64,000 bases of DNA. Source: Podospora pseudocomata (taxonomy: Eukaryota; Ascomycota; Sordariomycetes; Sordariales; Podosporaceae). The notes under the pieces were generated by a model. It searched no databases and was not told the DNA's origin. It saw only the letters and a list, made by a program, of their open reading frames with translations. Positions within the stretch are counted from its first letter, which is position 1. Every line of letters begins with the position of its first letter. The DNA lies in NCBI RefSeq assembly GCF_035222375.1, contig NC_085887.1, positions 3,261,501 to 3,325,500 on the forward strand, written 5' to 3'. Made by a program: the position numbers and the translations under genes. Below are positions 32,401 to 43,306 of this stretch, piece by piece.

Positions 32401-32655
32401 GGCCCGGTAGAATCGTTGAGAATAATGCTCGCCAGACACGTCCACCACCACCACGGCGCCGCCAGCAATATAGGCGAACGATGAGTGGACGGTATCAAAT
32501 CCGGTCGGGGAGCTGCAGGTTGTACCTATCACACGTTGGAGAGACAGGCCGGGTTCGCAGAAGCCGCGGGGCCGGATGGGAGAACGCGAGGGTCGGGAAA
32601 GATATGGAGAGTTGTTGGGCGTAAGCTTAAGCCGGTTGGAGGGAGTGGATGCCAT
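29494..32655 (-). CDS. WD40-repeat protein, MAPKBP1/WDR62-like
   Basis: A single 1053-residue exon. After a Ser/Pro-rich N-terminus, two WD40 blocks fill about residues 50-790: ATCLALSRDGRYLAVGE, FGVNAVAWSSDTKFLASLG, DGFLYLWKIDPRTG, VKVWRVDEG, CQDITIHEGQSRTLIASCG, RTVQLFQR, RTIQIHDL, SVRIYDAQSG and KRVVSVGEDGTIMIWTLDF. The order and the first-blade motif resemble the metazoan MAPKBP1/WDR62 family, whose members scaffold JNK signalling and act at spindle poles; function in this fungus is not known. The C-terminal 260 residues are disordered and Ser/Arg-rich, followed by a helical end (LSGLLDQYSERLVSMLDEKLRLRL) that could mediate dimerisation. No intron is needed. Confidence 0.8.
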   Translation of the reverse strand: MASTPSNRLKLTPNNSPYLSRPSRSPIRPRGFCEPGLSLQRVIGTTCSSPTGFDTVHSSFAYIAGGAVVVVDVSGEHYSQRFYRARPSAVPVFSVSPVSNSSSTLNNTPKANDSRNRAAPSPREGSYGGSDWLDAPSSKTWTSRERIKAATCLALSRDGRYLAVGETGYAPRVLIFNLQDVSSDTPLVSISEHTFGVNAVAWSSDTKFLASLGAANDGFLYLWKIDPRTGAAKLFQQNRCTAQVKGLFWMGSNLITLGVRHVKVWRVDEGSIATPVKPRFGGEQAAQAVAQQAQKPLSGRNILLGTMLDETFVCAIAISDEKAIVCSETGHVCLLDDTNKQMKLVKVLDLGFNIGCISSRNGSVYVGGKEDGDFALVSLEGILSGTPDPTLRSSQTSEGLAAMGFLAENLVTVNSKQSIDVWGPDYMPGTTPDDTKRIPIPGPGDPIVGTQRLSASNKLGAAFFTWAGFGRVNIWDLDGMIKSAFDVPIEQLDMGNEVEVNQVVVVRATGDGSLFVAGDKLGVLRIVDSSTGGCVMETKAHSSDCQDITIHEGQSRTLIASCGRDRTVQLFQRLATGAFEHFQTLEFTAKVVQVLIPTEDKLMTCSLDRTIQIHDLVTKENEPDAMAAIPSKVVSLKASPSSMTVTPDEKAIYVALLDRSVCHYDFTTGRLLGSFKCNDEAGLESVVLESLTFGQLGNGDLSFLLGISNTDKSVRIYDAQSGLFLDREWGHTEAINGVVLIDGDEGGKRVVSVGEDGTIMIWTLDFQDPVAGGSRTRDPSPDKNISTSTRPPLRKVLSKAELAEFQRPTTSPGGRRSPPRASHRRASKFHVTTNTARTPNTEKQQLSPGSGVAEETPSRRASSGGSRSDSPPPPPDSPKNRARMFRRPSLPALNMTPTASIKSKKKSNQNMRSGYGFGSLSMATEQTCRQLRAYRKKLNSSDSINSDVLSELDAELRLTAAALGERAIRSRSSREPDEHKPVSESMLSGLLDQYSERLVSMLDEKLRLRLSEEEKDSLVRDRPRTSGQASSSSEGSRGGTFTDAVLCEEPGSA

Positions 32656-33965
32656 CGCTCATAGCCATGTGCTGGATCGACTTGGCCTACGACGATGGAC
32701 CGAGTCGGGATGAAAAGAACCAGAGACGAACGGGGGACCAGGGACGTCTGACTAAGGAGTAAGAAACATCTGCACGGGTCGGGAGGTTTGGGTGAGTGTA
32801 ACGTGTTGGGAAACAGCGGAGGCTGGGTGACTTTGAAGGTGACTGGAGCGGGCAGCAGTTGGGCAGTTGCGAGGCGGCGGTTGAGGCTGAAGTCGAGAGC
32901 AGGCGGGAGCTGTCCTAAACGAGTGATGACAGAATGGCGGGCCTATCTTCGGATACGCGTAGAAAGCTGCAGAGGCGTCCGAGTTGACCTTGGTCAGAAA
33001 GCATGTTTGGAGATAGGCGCAGTACTTTGCAGGCAAGAGAGGAGACGAGATCGGATGGCGGTCGGGAGAGGAGAGAGCTTACAGTGACATTGACCGGCGG
33101 TGCAACGAGACAAAGTCAATTGTCTCGGGCAGGTGTCGTCGGTCAGTGCGACGGCACAACGCTCAGCATTTGCTTCTGGTGACTTTCAAAGATGTCGAGG
33201 GGAAAAAATCACCCATCATTGGGCACCCGAAATGCATCTGGATCTCTTCTCAACTGGGCTCTTCCCACAGGGCAAGCCTTTCCTCTGTTGTGCGAAGCAC
33301 CCACCATTTGTTTACAGGGGTGCAGGGGAGGGCTGGTGGTGGGCAGGGGTTTGATGTGGCCCGTGCTCAGCTACCTTGTTTTTTAGCGCTGTTGTTGCCC
33401 GGCATGTCAATTGGTCAATTGGGCTAGCCCTTTCCAAATCGGGCTGAATTTCTGAGCTCCCCGCCAATCACAGGAATGTACCGGTAGCCGGGGGTGACCC
33501 CACTCCCGTCGTGCCCATTTCTCTTTTCTTGTCCCCGCGAGGACAAGAGCCGTTCCTTTTTGGCAAGGCGATCATGCAATGTTACCTGGCTACGAAGTAT
33601 TGGTGCTAGCACTGGCACTGGCAGCGGCAGAGTGATGTGTCTGTCCGACATCGCCTAACCCTCAAGATTGTGCACCAATTGTCCATCTTAAACCTTGAAT
33701 GAGCCCTCCACGATGTCAATCACTGACGAGCCAGTTTGGCCGTGTCAAAGACCACGGGACCGGGGCATCGGTGACAGCCCGCGGCACTGCATTAGCGCTT
33801 GTGCTGGCGAGCCATGAGGCGAGATGAGATGGCTTGTGCTGATCTGAATGTCCGGGGTAAAAAGGGCTTTCTTGGCTTCCTTACCATCTCAGCACCACAG
33901 AGAGATACGTTATCGGGTTATATACAGCGTTGTACAGTTTTGGGTCCTCCATGGCCACATCTCAC
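32656..33965. other. Spacer: WD40 gene upstream region / RRG9 3' flank
   Basis: 1.3 kb without a convincing gene, repeat or RNA. Overlapping short frames on both strands are unlike any family. Confidence 0.45.
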
Positions 33966-35363
33966 TCAGCCCAAGAAACCCCCCATCTTCTTCCTACCCC
34001 GATTCCACTTGGGATCGCGTACCACACCCTCGGCACGCCACTTCGCAGGCGGTTTCTTTCCAAGCTCAGCCCATTGAGCCCAAACCCGTTTGCCACGGTT
34101 AAACCATCTCCCCTGTCGCTCCTCCTCCTCCTCGGCGTCCGGTGTCCATTTCGACTTGAGAATTCTGCGGATAGCCTCCGGGGATACCTCGAACTTCTTG
34201 GCGAGCGTGGCGGTGTTGTACTGCTCAGGGAACTGCTTGTGCAAGGCGCGAATACCAGCAAGAGCGTCTGGCGACAGCTTCTTGCGCGGCATCCAGCCCT
34301 CTGGAAACTTTGCCTTGAGCGCCTCTTTCTGAATCTGCCACTCTTCCTTGCCCGCAGCCTCAGCCTCAGCCTCGGCCTCGGCCTCAGCCTTCCTTTTCGC
34401 CTCTTCGAATTCCTGCCGCCTCCTTTCCTTTCGTGCCAACTTGAGCTCGGCCTTCCTTGCCAGCCTTTCGGCACGAGCAGCCTCAAGTTTCAGAGCCATC
34501 GGGTTCGTTCGCTCCCGTTCTTCACGCTCCTTCTTCTCCTTCAGGGCCTTCTGTAGCTCGACCTTGGCCATCGTCACTTCTCCGGACTCCATCATTTCCA
34601 GCTTCTTTCGCCTTTTCTCCTCCCTTTCCTTCTTCAGCCTCTTGATCTTGTACTTTTTGGGCTCCTTCTTTGGCGCACATTTTTCTGGCCTGTCGCGTTT
34701 TGGCCTCTTGCTTTTTGACTTATCCTCCTTTTCGGCAGGCTGGGTGTCGGGTTCTCTTTCAACAGTGGTTTGGTCCTGTACTGGTCGGTCGCTGGATGGC
34801 ACCTCGTCTTGATCCTTTGCTGGTAATTCACTAGACGGCGCCTCGTCATTTTCCTCCCCAACAACCATTGTGATGTCGTGTTCCGCATCTGCCACTGCGC
34901 TGGCCTCTTCCCCCCCCTCCGGCTTCATTGCGGTAGCTTGCTGCGCCTTCTTCAACTTTTTTCTAGCCCATTTTCCCAGAGGTTTTGGCTGAACCTCGCC
35001 AGAGTCTTGTGGGCTGGCCGATTCATTCTGTGTTGGTGTTTGAGCGTCTATCGTCACCTCTGTCGGTTCAAAAGGTGCATCGTGGGTGGTTTCGAAGACA
35101 ATCTTAGGAGGACTTGGTTCCTGGTGCGCGGGGAGCCCTTCTGGCGGTGGCCAGGCACCCTCTTCTCTCCCCTCAGGACATGATGTGTGAAGTAACCTGT
35201 CTCGTGTGCTACCGAGAGCAATTGTCCGTTGTAACGTGGATAATCGAGTCAGTGTCGAGTGGTAGCGAGGAATGCGATATGCGCTCGTTGGTGGCGGGAA
35301 GTGGATTTGGCTGATGTTTCTGACAAATATTCGCAGGGCGGCTGTGCGGCAACAGCTATTCAT
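33966..35363 (-). CDS. RRG9: Rrg9/neugrin-like mitochondrial protein required for respiratory growth
   Basis: One exon, 465 residues. The N-terminus is a plausible mitochondrial presequence ([14 protein letters not shown], then Arg/Ser/Thr-rich, few acids). A long Lys/Glu/Ala-rich charged region (about 100-340, with an AEAEAEAEA run) precedes the conserved Rrg9/neugrin core near the C-terminus: [19 protein letters not shown], then [20 protein letters not shown] and IRRILKSKW, a homeodomain-like helix-turn-helix. Yeast Rrg9 is needed for mitochondrial genome maintenance; mammalian neugrin helps assemble mitoribosomal RNA. The length exceeds yeast Rrg9 because of the charged insert. ATG 35363 is the first ATG of the frame. 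Confidence 0.85.
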   Translation of the reverse strand: MNSCCRTAALRIFVRNISQIHFPPPTSAYRIPRYHSTLTRLSTLQRTIALGSTRDRLLHTSCPEGREEGAWPPPEGLPAHQEPSPPKIVFETTHDAPFEPTEVTIDAQTPTQNESASPQDSGEVQPKPLGKWARKKLKKAQQATAMKPEGGEEASAVADAEHDITMVVGEENDEAPSSELPAKDQDEVPSSDRPVQDQTTVEREPDTQPAEKEDKSKSKRPKRDRPEKCAPKKEPKKYKIKRLKKEREEKRRKKLEMMESGEVTMAKVELQKALKEKKEREERERTNPMALKLEAARAERLARKAELKLARKERRRQEFEEAKRKAEAEAEAEAEAAGKEEWQIQKEALKAKFPEGWMPRKKLSPDALAGIRALHKQFPEQYNTATLAKKFEVSPEAIRRILKSKWTPDAEEEEERQGRWFNRGKRVWAQWAELGKKPPAKWRAEGVVRDPKWNRGRKKMGGFLG

Positions 35364-36391
35364 AGTGAAGTCGGGTATGAATTGGCTGTGTGGTTATTAG
35401 CTGTGTGGTTGTTGGCTGTTGTTGACTTTCGATGTTGGACTCGGCCTGTCCAAAAAATTTCCAGGGACGCAAAGGGTTCGCGACAGGCTTAGCGGCACCG
35501 TTGCAATCGGTATCGCTATCAGCGACAATGGTCAGTGCTCACAGCTTCTACAGCCCCACCCGAGCGAACCGCCTTGTCCCACCTCAACCCAACGACATGC
35601 CTCTATTTCTAATAAGGAGGACAGACGGACATATGGGTGAGAGACTTATGGTAACGAACAGGCACTACCGAGGCGCAGAATGCCATCTAATCGCCAAGAA
35701 AAAACACCACGTCGGCTTCGTATATTGCCGACATTACGGACGACGCCCAACAATGGACACGTCCTCATCCGAGCCGCCTTGGCCGCATCGACTCGTCGAC
35801 TGTCAAGTGAAGGATAGATTGCTCGGTCCAGCCATACCCCCTGGATTCTGCTGCCGAAGCCATACCATGTGAATATCCGGTACTCCTATGTATGGATTGA
35901 GGGGGGACTGTGCCTTGCTGTTCCGTGCTATCACCAGTCCCGCACACGGTACGGTAATGGGGTGTGCTGCAACCCTGTTGTGGCGAATAGCGTGCACCGC
36001 ACGTCATGAATGCTCGGGGACCTGATGAATCCTTTTTCCTCGTAGGGTTAGCTCTGTGAGTGAACGCCGCCTCGGCAAAATGGAGGGAAGTTGTGATTCG
36101 CGATGAGGGTTGTATTCTAGAGTCTGTATCCTCTCTACGCCTCTTCCTGGTGCGGCCAACAAGATATTTCTCGGACTAGAGCTGCTTTCTCAGCAAAGCA
36201 GTGTGCTCGCGAGTACGAGTTGTGAGGAGAGTCACATTGTTGAAGGCACAGATAGATGCCCAAGGGGTCTTATATGTAGTCTGGATGTATATATGAGCCC
36301 TTTCCACGTCCGCTAGGCGAACCAAGGAGTTGGATCCTATTCTCCACGACCACAGCGTCGGGATTACTCGATCCTACCTTCCTGATCCAAC
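35364..36391. promoter_or_regulatory. Divergent upstream region RRG9 (-) / mpaB-like (+)
   Basis: 1.0 kb between head-to-head starts. No gene supported. A short TTAGCTGTGTGG tandem duplication lies near 35395-35412. Confidence 0.4.
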
Positions 36392-37846
36392 ATGCCGCCC
36401 CCTTACGTCCTCGAGCCAGGGAGGCGTGTGAACGTCTGGGACTATGAGTTCGAGTGGACGTCGGAGCACTACACGCCAGAGCAGCTCAAGCCCCTGATCT
36501 ACACCTACGACGAGCTTGCCTCCAAGGCCCTCGACCGCCTGGACGAGATAGCTGCCGAGTCTCGGTCCAAGATATCATCACCACCATACTCAGACTCACC
36601 ACCACCCTCAACCTCAAGCCCGTCCTCATGCCCCTCCTCCCACGCCCAACACCTCTTCTCCCTCCTCCAAACCCACGCCCCCCACGACCCAGTCTTATCC
36701 CCTCTCTGGTCCCAACTCACCACCACCCCCCCCTGGGTCTCCCCCCCCCAAATCACCTCCGGCCAGCAAATCTTCTACCGCTACCTCGGCCCCTCAATAG
36801 TAGGCCTCACCTTCCAAGCCCTCCTCGGCGGCTTCGGCTCCCCCCGAATAGCCGCCACACTCTCCCTAACAGGCGGCTTCACCCCCCGCTTCGCCCGCCG
36901 CCGCCTCCTCGAAACCTTCCAGCACGTCCTCGACATCACCTCCTCCCCCTCCGCCCTCCACCCCCCCACCGGTCGCGGCTTCGTCTCCTCCGTAAAAGTC
37001 CGCCTCCTCCACGCCACCGTCCGCCGCAAGATTTTATCCCTATCCAGCTCAAAACCAGAGTGGTTCAACGTTCAAGAAAATGGCATTCCCTGCAACGACC
37101 TCGATTCCATAGGGACAATAACAGCCTTCAGCACCATGCTGCTTTTTATCGGATTCCCTCGACAGGGGATATGGCTGTCCGATCAAGAAAAGGAGGATTA
37201 CCTCGCCCTATGGCGGTATGTAGCCTACCTCTTGGGCACCCCGACCGCCCCGTTTGAAAACGTCACCACGGCAAAGGTCTGGTTGGAAAGCCTGATCGTC
37301 TCCGAGATCTGCCCGTCGGGAGTGTCGAAACAGCTGGCGGAAAACATGATCGCCTCTCTCGCTCTAACCCCCCCAACATACGCTAGCAGGGCCTTCCTCC
37401 GAGCAGAAGGGTACTGGCTCAACGGACCTGCTTTATCACAAAAGCTCGGGATCGAGAGGCCGAAATGGTGGTATCTCGTTCTTGTGGGCGGGCAGTGCGG
37501 GTATTTCATTGCGGTTTCCTATTTCAAAAAATATCTCTTGCCCAGAAAATGGGAGGAGTGGCAGGTGGAGAGACTGAAAAGGGTGCTGAGGGAGGTTACC
37601 GTCCGGGAGGCGGGCGGGAGGGAGGCAGGGTTCGAGTTTAGGTTTGTGCCTAGCTGGAGGCAGCTTCACTTGACTGAGAAGGGTGAGGAGGAGACACAAA
37701 AACAAAGAAAAGACAGGTTTGGGAACCGGTGGACGGAGTGGAGGAATTTGATGGCTGCTGTCTTGTTGCTCACGGCGGTGAGTTGGTTGGGGTGGTTGAG
37801 CACGCGGATGGTCTGCAGAGGTGTGGTGAGGATGGTGACACGGTGA
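36392..37846 (+). CDS. mpaB / DUF2236 family putative haem oxygenase, membrane-anchored
   Basis: A single exon of 484 residues. The core matches the mpaB/rubber-oxygenase (DUF2236) family: GPSIVGLTFQALLGGFGSPR (133-152), then LSLTGGF, FARRRLLETFQHVLDIT, and VRLLHATVRRKI with His207 at the usual haem-proximal position, followed by the NDLDSIGTITAFSTMLL segment. The family includes latex clearing protein and the fungal MpaB' ER-bound enzyme that cleaves a terpenoid side chain; the substrate here is unknown and no biosynthetic cluster surrounds it. A hydrophobic segment near the C-terminus (MAAVLLLTAVSWLGWL) suggests tail anchoring. Residues 60-85 are Ser/Pro-rich and disordered. The 5' half is strongly C-rich and the last third G-rich. 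Confidence 0.8.
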   Translation: MPPPYVLEPGRRVNVWDYEFEWTSEHYTPEQLKPLIYTYDELASKALDRLDEIAAESRSKISSPPYSDSPPPSTSSPSSCPSSHAQHLFSLLQTHAPHDPVLSPLWSQLTTTPPWVSPPQITSGQQIFYRYLGPSIVGLTFQALLGGFGSPRIAATLSLTGGFTPRFARRRLLETFQHVLDITSSPSALHPPTGRGFVSSVKVRLLHATVRRKILSLSSSKPEWFNVQENGIPCNDLDSIGTITAFSTMLLFIGFPRQGIWLSDQEKEDYLALWRYVAYLLGTPTAPFENVTTAKVWLESLIVSEICPSGVSKQLAENMIASLALTPPTYASRAFLRAEGYWLNGPALSQKLGIERPKWWYLVLVGGQCGYFIAVSYFKKYLLPRKWEEWQVERLKRVLREVTVREAGGREAGFEFRFVPSWRQLHLTEKGEEETQKQRKDRFGNRWTEWRNLMAAVLLLTAVSWLGWLSTRMVCRGVVRMVTR

Positions 37847-38343
37847 GAAGAAAGGACAAAACGGGGGAGGAGGGGGGCGGTGTAAGGCTGGGAGAACCCG
37901 AGTCTGAACGGAACCGCTGATATTCGGAGCCATTGGTTGCCCTGGAACAAAAGAGACAGGAACGCTCAAGACATCGTCTTGGTGAAACACATGTGTAATA
38001 TAAGGGTTACTTGTTACACATACTACGTACAATGCGCACATGCAAAGGAGATATCAGACAGAGTGCGAAAGTATGAACAATTACTTCTACTAGTATCCTG
38101 TCCTCATGCCAATACACAATCTCTCTCCCGCCTGAGACCAGAGAGAGAGAGAGAGAGAGAAATAAAACCACCCACAGAAGACCACCCACCCTCTACTCTC
38201 TTTTGCGCAAAATGCTCCAAAACAATGCTGCTCCCGTAGTGTAATACTGTGGAGGATATGCATGCAAGTCCCTAACGCCAGCCAGCCAAGCCTGTTTTCC
38301 CCCAGAAACGCCCTTGTTCGTGAGAATCAAATCAGTCGCTAAA
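37847..38343. other. Tail-to-tail spacer mpaB-like / calcipressin
   Basis: Contains a (GA)10 microsatellite at 38141-38160. No gene seen. Confidence 0.5.
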
Positions 38344-39237
38344 TCAATGCTCCATCAACTCGACTGGTGGCCTGGCCGTGTGCGCCATGATCGGCCTTGG
38401 CGCCGTGATATTGACCGGGCTGATGTCCATAACATCCGCATCATCCTCCAGCCCCTCATCCGTCATGTCATCCACCGTCACACACGGCAAGTTCGGGCTC
38501 TCCCCTCCCATCCCAATCACAGGCTGCGGCTGGAAGATCAAGGTCGAGCTCCTGCTCCTCTTCGTCCTCTGACCGCCCCCTTGCGTAGTAGGGCTGACGG
38601 GACTGACATCCCCCCTCTGGTTAATATTCACCCCGCTATTGGGATCATTCGAATGCCTCAGCTTGGCCAGCGCATCCGCCAAGTCCTCCGCGTGGACCAT
38701 GGTATTAGGCGCGTCCTCTGTCCGGGACTCCCAGCCGTGGGGAGGAGATGGGGGAGGAGAAATGAAAAACAGCCTCCCGGCGTCGGGCAAGGCGAGGTGC
38801 TGGTCCTCCTTGTTGTTGATGGTCTCGAGGTTTATTTGCATGCCGAAGCAGACGCGGCAAGGGCGGCCCATGACTTCCCTCTCGTCCCATTCCCGACGGA
38901 CGGCGATGGCTTCTTGCTCGGTCGAGAAGACGACCTGGATGCGGGCGGCGAATTTTAGTGGGGAGAAGTGGCGGACTGGGGCGGTTTTGTTGAGGGCGTC
39001 TCTGATGACGGCGAGGTTCTCGGGACGGAAGCAGTCGGGGTCGAGGTCGGTGATGAGGAGGGTGTTGGTGGGTGTTGTTGGCTTCTCCAGCGGTGGGAGG
39101 TTGGAGAGGTCGAGCTTGAGGTTGAGAGAGGCGCCCCGAGAGCGGCCAGATCGTGGGGAGCTGGACATGCTGCTGGGAGAGGGGAGGAGTCCGTCTGGAG
39201 AGGAGGGCATGGCGGTAGGTATCTGAATCGAAGGCAT
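38344..39237 (-). CDS. RCN1: Calcipressin (RCAN/Rcn1), calcineurin regulator
   Basis: 297 residues, one exon. An RRM-like fold (NTLLITDLDPDCF at 58-70, then RIQVVFSTEQEAIAV) leads to the RCAN signature RLFFISPPPSPPHGWESR (155-172), the phosphorylatable SPxxSP element. A calcineurin-docking type motif PCVTVDD (251-257) and an acidic C-terminus follow. Calcipressins bind calcineurin A and inhibit or support the phosphatase in Ca2+ signalling and stress adaptation. The N-terminal 45 residues are Ser/Pro-rich. A region at 210-235 (VSPVSP then RTKRSRSSTLIF) has further proline-directed and basophilic sites. The plus strand changes from C-rich to G-rich around 38700, so the gene's 5' part uses CGC/CTC-type codons and its 3' part AGG-type. 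Confidence 0.88.
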   Translation of the reverse strand: MPSIQIPTAMPSSPDGLLPSPSSMSSSPRSGRSRGASLNLKLDLSNLPPLEKPTTPTNTLLITDLDPDCFRPENLAVIRDALNKTAPVRHFSPLKFAARIQVVFSTEQEAIAVRREWDEREVMGRPCRVCFGMQINLETINNKEDQHLALPDAGRLFFISPPPSPPHGWESRTEDAPNTMVHAEDLADALAKLRHSNDPNSGVNINQRGDVSPVSPTTQGGGQRTKRSRSSTLIFQPQPVIGMGGESPNLPCVTVDDMTDEGLEDDADVMDISPVNITAPRPIMAHTARPPVELMEH

Positions 39238-41373
39238 TTTAATTTGTGTGGTATCGTGCAGTTGTTTGTTTGGGGGTGAAGTCTTGGTTGTTTGAGATCA
39301 AGTAAGTGAGGTGCGGGGGCGGAAGTTTAGTTGCGAACCCGAGGGCTTATTATGCACCGCAGGAGGTAGGTGATGTAAGTAGCAGGTCGGTGTTACTGTA
39401 GCTGTGGAGTGGCAAGCTGTTGATGCAGAGATTGGATGCAGATGGGAGATTGAGCGACGAAAGCGGCAGGAGGGTGGCGCCGGGGATTTATATTCCTCTT
39501 TTGCTGTGTAGATGCGGTGAAACAAAGACAGGCCGGAAGGAGATCACGGGCCCTGGGCTGGCGTGTCTGGGGAGCAACAATGCCGCCGCTCGTCAGAAGC
39601 CCCCCCCCGGTTGGATGGCTCAGCCGCCAGACTGGAGATTGGGACCAGCAGCGACCCGCCTGAGGGAATCCCACAAGCCCGCCGGGCCTCCGTACGCAAC
39701 ACGCAGTGGCTTTGGACCTGTCGCGCGCACACTTGGGCATGTTGCCTCTCGCTACTATTGAGCCCACGATGCGAAGCCTCTTTCTCATGAATGGCAATCC
39801 CAGTTGCCGCTTAATTGGCTGTGTAAATGCAGTCAACACAACCTGGAACCCGAAATCTCTGCCAGTCTTTTCCTTGCCACTCACCGTCCAGCTTCTCTCT
39901 TCTCTCTGTTGAGTGAGGTTTGCACAGCCACGACGGCACATGGGCACAACAGGATCTTCTGGCAACTCTGGCAACTCTGGCAGGTTTCGGGCCCATCGGG
40001 ACGTCCGCCCATCCAGATCGCATTTCCCGATCCCGCAGTGTCTGATTCTCGAGGCGGTTCCAGAATCCTCACTCACCACCATCACTGCCTCCCTAGACAA
40101 CCAAAATCACCAACACACGGCGTCTTTTCCATCTGCTGAGCCAAGGTTGTCCAGGAGGACATGCTCAGCCCGGCTCACGCCACCTCATCAGTATCGACAA
40201 ATGTCTAGAGTCTTTTACACCGTCTTCCCTGCCATGACTCTTCACCATATCCATCACCGATAAACATGCGAGAAACTGGGACAATAAACAGCCACGCCAA
40301 GGCTAGACTTACTTTCCTGTTCTGTTTGCCGGGATCATACCTCCCATACAACAACAAAACATCGCTGACACGAGCTGTGTGTTCATCCCTACTGTACGAG
40401 ATGCCCAGGAAGGAAGCCAGGCACAAAGCTAGCCATATCCCAGCTCTTATGCCAAACCTAATCCGCGACTCTGTCGTGTCGGCTCGTAAAGCTTACCGCA
40501 CACACTCACACTGCCAGCAGTCCATCACCCAAGACTTGCGTAAGAGGCTCTCCATGCGCCGATCATCGATCATCAGCCAGCAAATGCAGACCGAAGGCGC
40601 AGCTGGCCAGACTTCCACGTGTATTTTCCAGCCCCTCTAGATTCTGTAGGAACATTTTGACAACTCATCTGGTCGTCATCATGACCATTCCCAACTCGGG
40701 CTGGACAGGTGAACTCATGAACCACCACCTCACCTTTACCGCAGTCCAAGGTGAAAAATACCACCATCCCTCAGCATCACCATATCCTCCCCAAAGGCAG
40801 GTGATGCCGAGATAATAAAACAGCCAACTCAACCCGACCTCCTGGAAACAGGTCTCCACTTATTTTTTGCACTGCCCAGATAGGGAACTGGACTTACACG
40901 CACAGCACAGGGCCATGCTCTCTCACCACCGCTGCATCGTCAGGTGGTATATCTTTTCCGGATCTACATCGTCCGGTTTCTAGTTTTCTACTAGATATTT
41001 TTCATATCATATATACGTACATACATTCGAGTAGGAGATGGTATAGGTAACACCATGGTTGCATGTATGCACCCTTTTTCTCCCCCGCATGTTTTGCAGA
41101 CCGGTATCCGAGCGTCCGGGTGGCTGAGCAGCATCAAGCCCACACAGACACTCTCCTGAAATCAACACAACACCAGAACCCCCTCCTCACTGGTGTTTGG
41201 TGATGATCATGACCAGAGACAATAGCTGTAGACATGCCAAGATTCCCCCAAACACCAACAACCCTCCCTTGTTGTTTAGTGATGTCTATGTAACCATAAC
41301 CACTCGTCTCAAAACACCACTAAACCCTCGCTATTCTCTCCTTCTTGAAACATCTCCTCATGTTGATACAGAA
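39238..41373. other. 2.1 kb spacer, calcipressin upstream / PheRS 3' flank
   Basis: No supported gene. A 9-base triplication CTGGCAACT is at about 39958-39983. The 235-codon minus frame at 39393-40100 is rejected below. Confidence 0.45.
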
Positions 41374-42962
41374 TCACCTAATCTCAACCCCCAACCTCCC
41401 CACCATCTCCCCCTTCACCCTCTCATGCAACCCATTCGTCTCCTCATTCGTCAACGTCCTCTCCAAGCTCCGATAATTCACCCTGTAGCAAAAACTCCTC
41501 CTCCCCGTCTTGGGATGCGTAAAGCTATCCATCAAGACCACATCCTCCACCACATCCCCGCAAACATCCCTCACCACCTCCATCAAATCATTCTCATGCC
41601 ACTCCCCGCCCTCCCTCCCCTTCCCCCCCGCCGCCGCAGCCCCCGTGCTCCCAGCCGGCAACCAAAAGCTGACATCCTTGTAACAAGCCGGATGCCTACT
41701 AAACCCCACAAACGGCCTCAGTTTCCCCAAATCCCCCTCCACCCCTCTAAACTGGCCCAAAAACCTCTCGTCCTGCGACCAAAACAACCTGATATCAGGT
41801 ATCTGAAAAAGCAACATCGCAATCCTCTCCAGCCCCAAGCCAAAAGCCCAGCCTATTTGATTGGGAACACCCGCGTCGTTAAGGATGTGTTGTTGACTCA
41901 CCCCACACCCCAAAACCTCCAGCCAATCCCCCTGATACCAAACCTCCATCTCCCAACTGGGGCTCGTGAAAGGAAAGTAAGCCTCCACCCATCTAACCTT
42001 CAACGGCTCCCCATCCTGCTCTTTCACCCCCGCCCGGGCGTGAGACTCCTTCACCCGTTTAAAAATCTCCGCCACCATCAATTCCAGAGATCGCTTCAGA
42101 TGCTTCCCCACCGCCTCTGCCTCCTCAGGGGTGTGGGATGGCTGTAAGGGGTTACGCTCCGGGTGAGAAGGGGGGTTGGGGTCCTCGATGATCATTTCAT
42201 GTTTCGGTAGGGCGTCCAAATCTCTGTGTACAGCCGCCACGATGTCACCGTTCGGGACCGTGTCGCGGTCCCAGACCCGGGCGCCTTCCATCTGGTGAAA
42301 GACGGGGTAGTGGGACTTGTCGATTTCGTCTCTTCTGTAGACATCAGCCGAGATGAGATATCCCGGGGATTTCGACGCGGCGAATAACTCCGCCTCGTGG
42401 GCCGACGTGTGCGTCCGTAGCAAGGTGGTAGAGTTGATGTAATAAGTGTCGGTTTTTGCTCTGCCGGGGTGGTTGGGCGGAAACCCCAACGAGTCAAAAT
42501 TCTCGTGGGTCGTAACCACAGGGTCGAGGTTGTTGTAGCTGAGGTAGGTGGGGGAGGGGAACACGGATTCGATGATTTGGCGGGTGATGGACACGGGGTG
42601 GTCTTTTTGGAGGTGCAGCTTCCGGGACGTGAGGTTGAGGATCGTGGACGAGACGTTGAACCATTCGGCGTCGACGGGGTAAGTTTTGGAGTTTATGGTT
42701 ACTTCTTTGGGGAGTTCTTTTTTCACAGCGAACATATCAGTGGTTATTCGCGGTTTATAAAGGTCAAGAAGTAAACTGTATTGGCTGTCTAACCTGGCCT
42801 GGTCGAGTACTGTGCCCTCCACCACCTCGCTGCTGGCGCCGTCACTGTCGCTGGTAATGGCCGCAACGGACTGCTCTGTCGTACCGCTCTCGAAATCACC
42901 GACCGACTGCCGACCCTCGCCAGAAGCCCGCCGGCGCAGGCCATTCCTCGAGGTCCGATCAT
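41374..42962 (-). CDS. MSF1: Mitochondrial phenylalanyl-tRNA synthetase (monomeric PheRS)
   Basis: Two exons (42794-42962, 41374-42716) give 503 residues. The 77-nt intron has GTTAGA donor, CTGAT and AAAAAAG acceptor, phase 1, and joins QYSTRP to ELPKEVTINSKTYPVD. Exon 1 is a mitochondrial presequence (Arg/Ser/Ala-rich, no acids until the end). Class II motifs: YPVFHQMEGAR (motif 2), GWAFGLGLERIAMLLFQIPD then IRLFWSQDERF (motif 3). The C-terminal FDX-ACB anticodon-binding domain runs from HPACYKDVSFWLP, interrupted by a Gly/Ala-rich insert (AGSTGAAAAGG), to GLHERVKGEMVGRLGVEIR. It charges mitochondrial tRNA-Phe. Codons turn from C-rich to AGG-rich about 42130. Confidence 0.93.
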
Positions 42963-43306
42963 GCTGGCGATGTCAAGTTGTGGTGGGGTGGGAGACCTCT
43001 CGCTACAACAGCTCAGCTTGAAGCTTGGGCGCCACGGCAGTATCAAGCTCAAAAATTGGAGATCGTTCGAGGCGCGCGCCGAGAGACGGTGGCCTGGGCT
43101 CCACAAAACAGGGGTCCTCGATGCACGATGACATCTTTCTAGAAACGCTTCTGTGGGGAACTTCTGATTGGCCAATTCCTCTCATGGCGGCCTCGAAGGT
43201 TCCCAGCTCGACATGGAATTTATCTAGTTTTCACAAGTAACACGAACAAAAAGCTGGACGGGGAATCTCTTTGTTTTATTATTTACTTTGCACCGCCCTC
43301 AACAAT
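42963..43306. other. Spacer: PheRS upstream / argininosuccinate synthase 3' flank
   Basis: 344 bases, both neighbours on the minus strand. No other feature seen. Confidence 0.5.

Noticed and set aside
39393-40100. 235-codon minus-strand frame
   Set aside because: No family resemblance, no splice context, composition of random GC-rich sequence.
41197-42147. 316-codon plus-strand frame
   Set aside because: Antisense of the PheRS gene; Pro/His/Leu-rich artefact of the C-rich strand.
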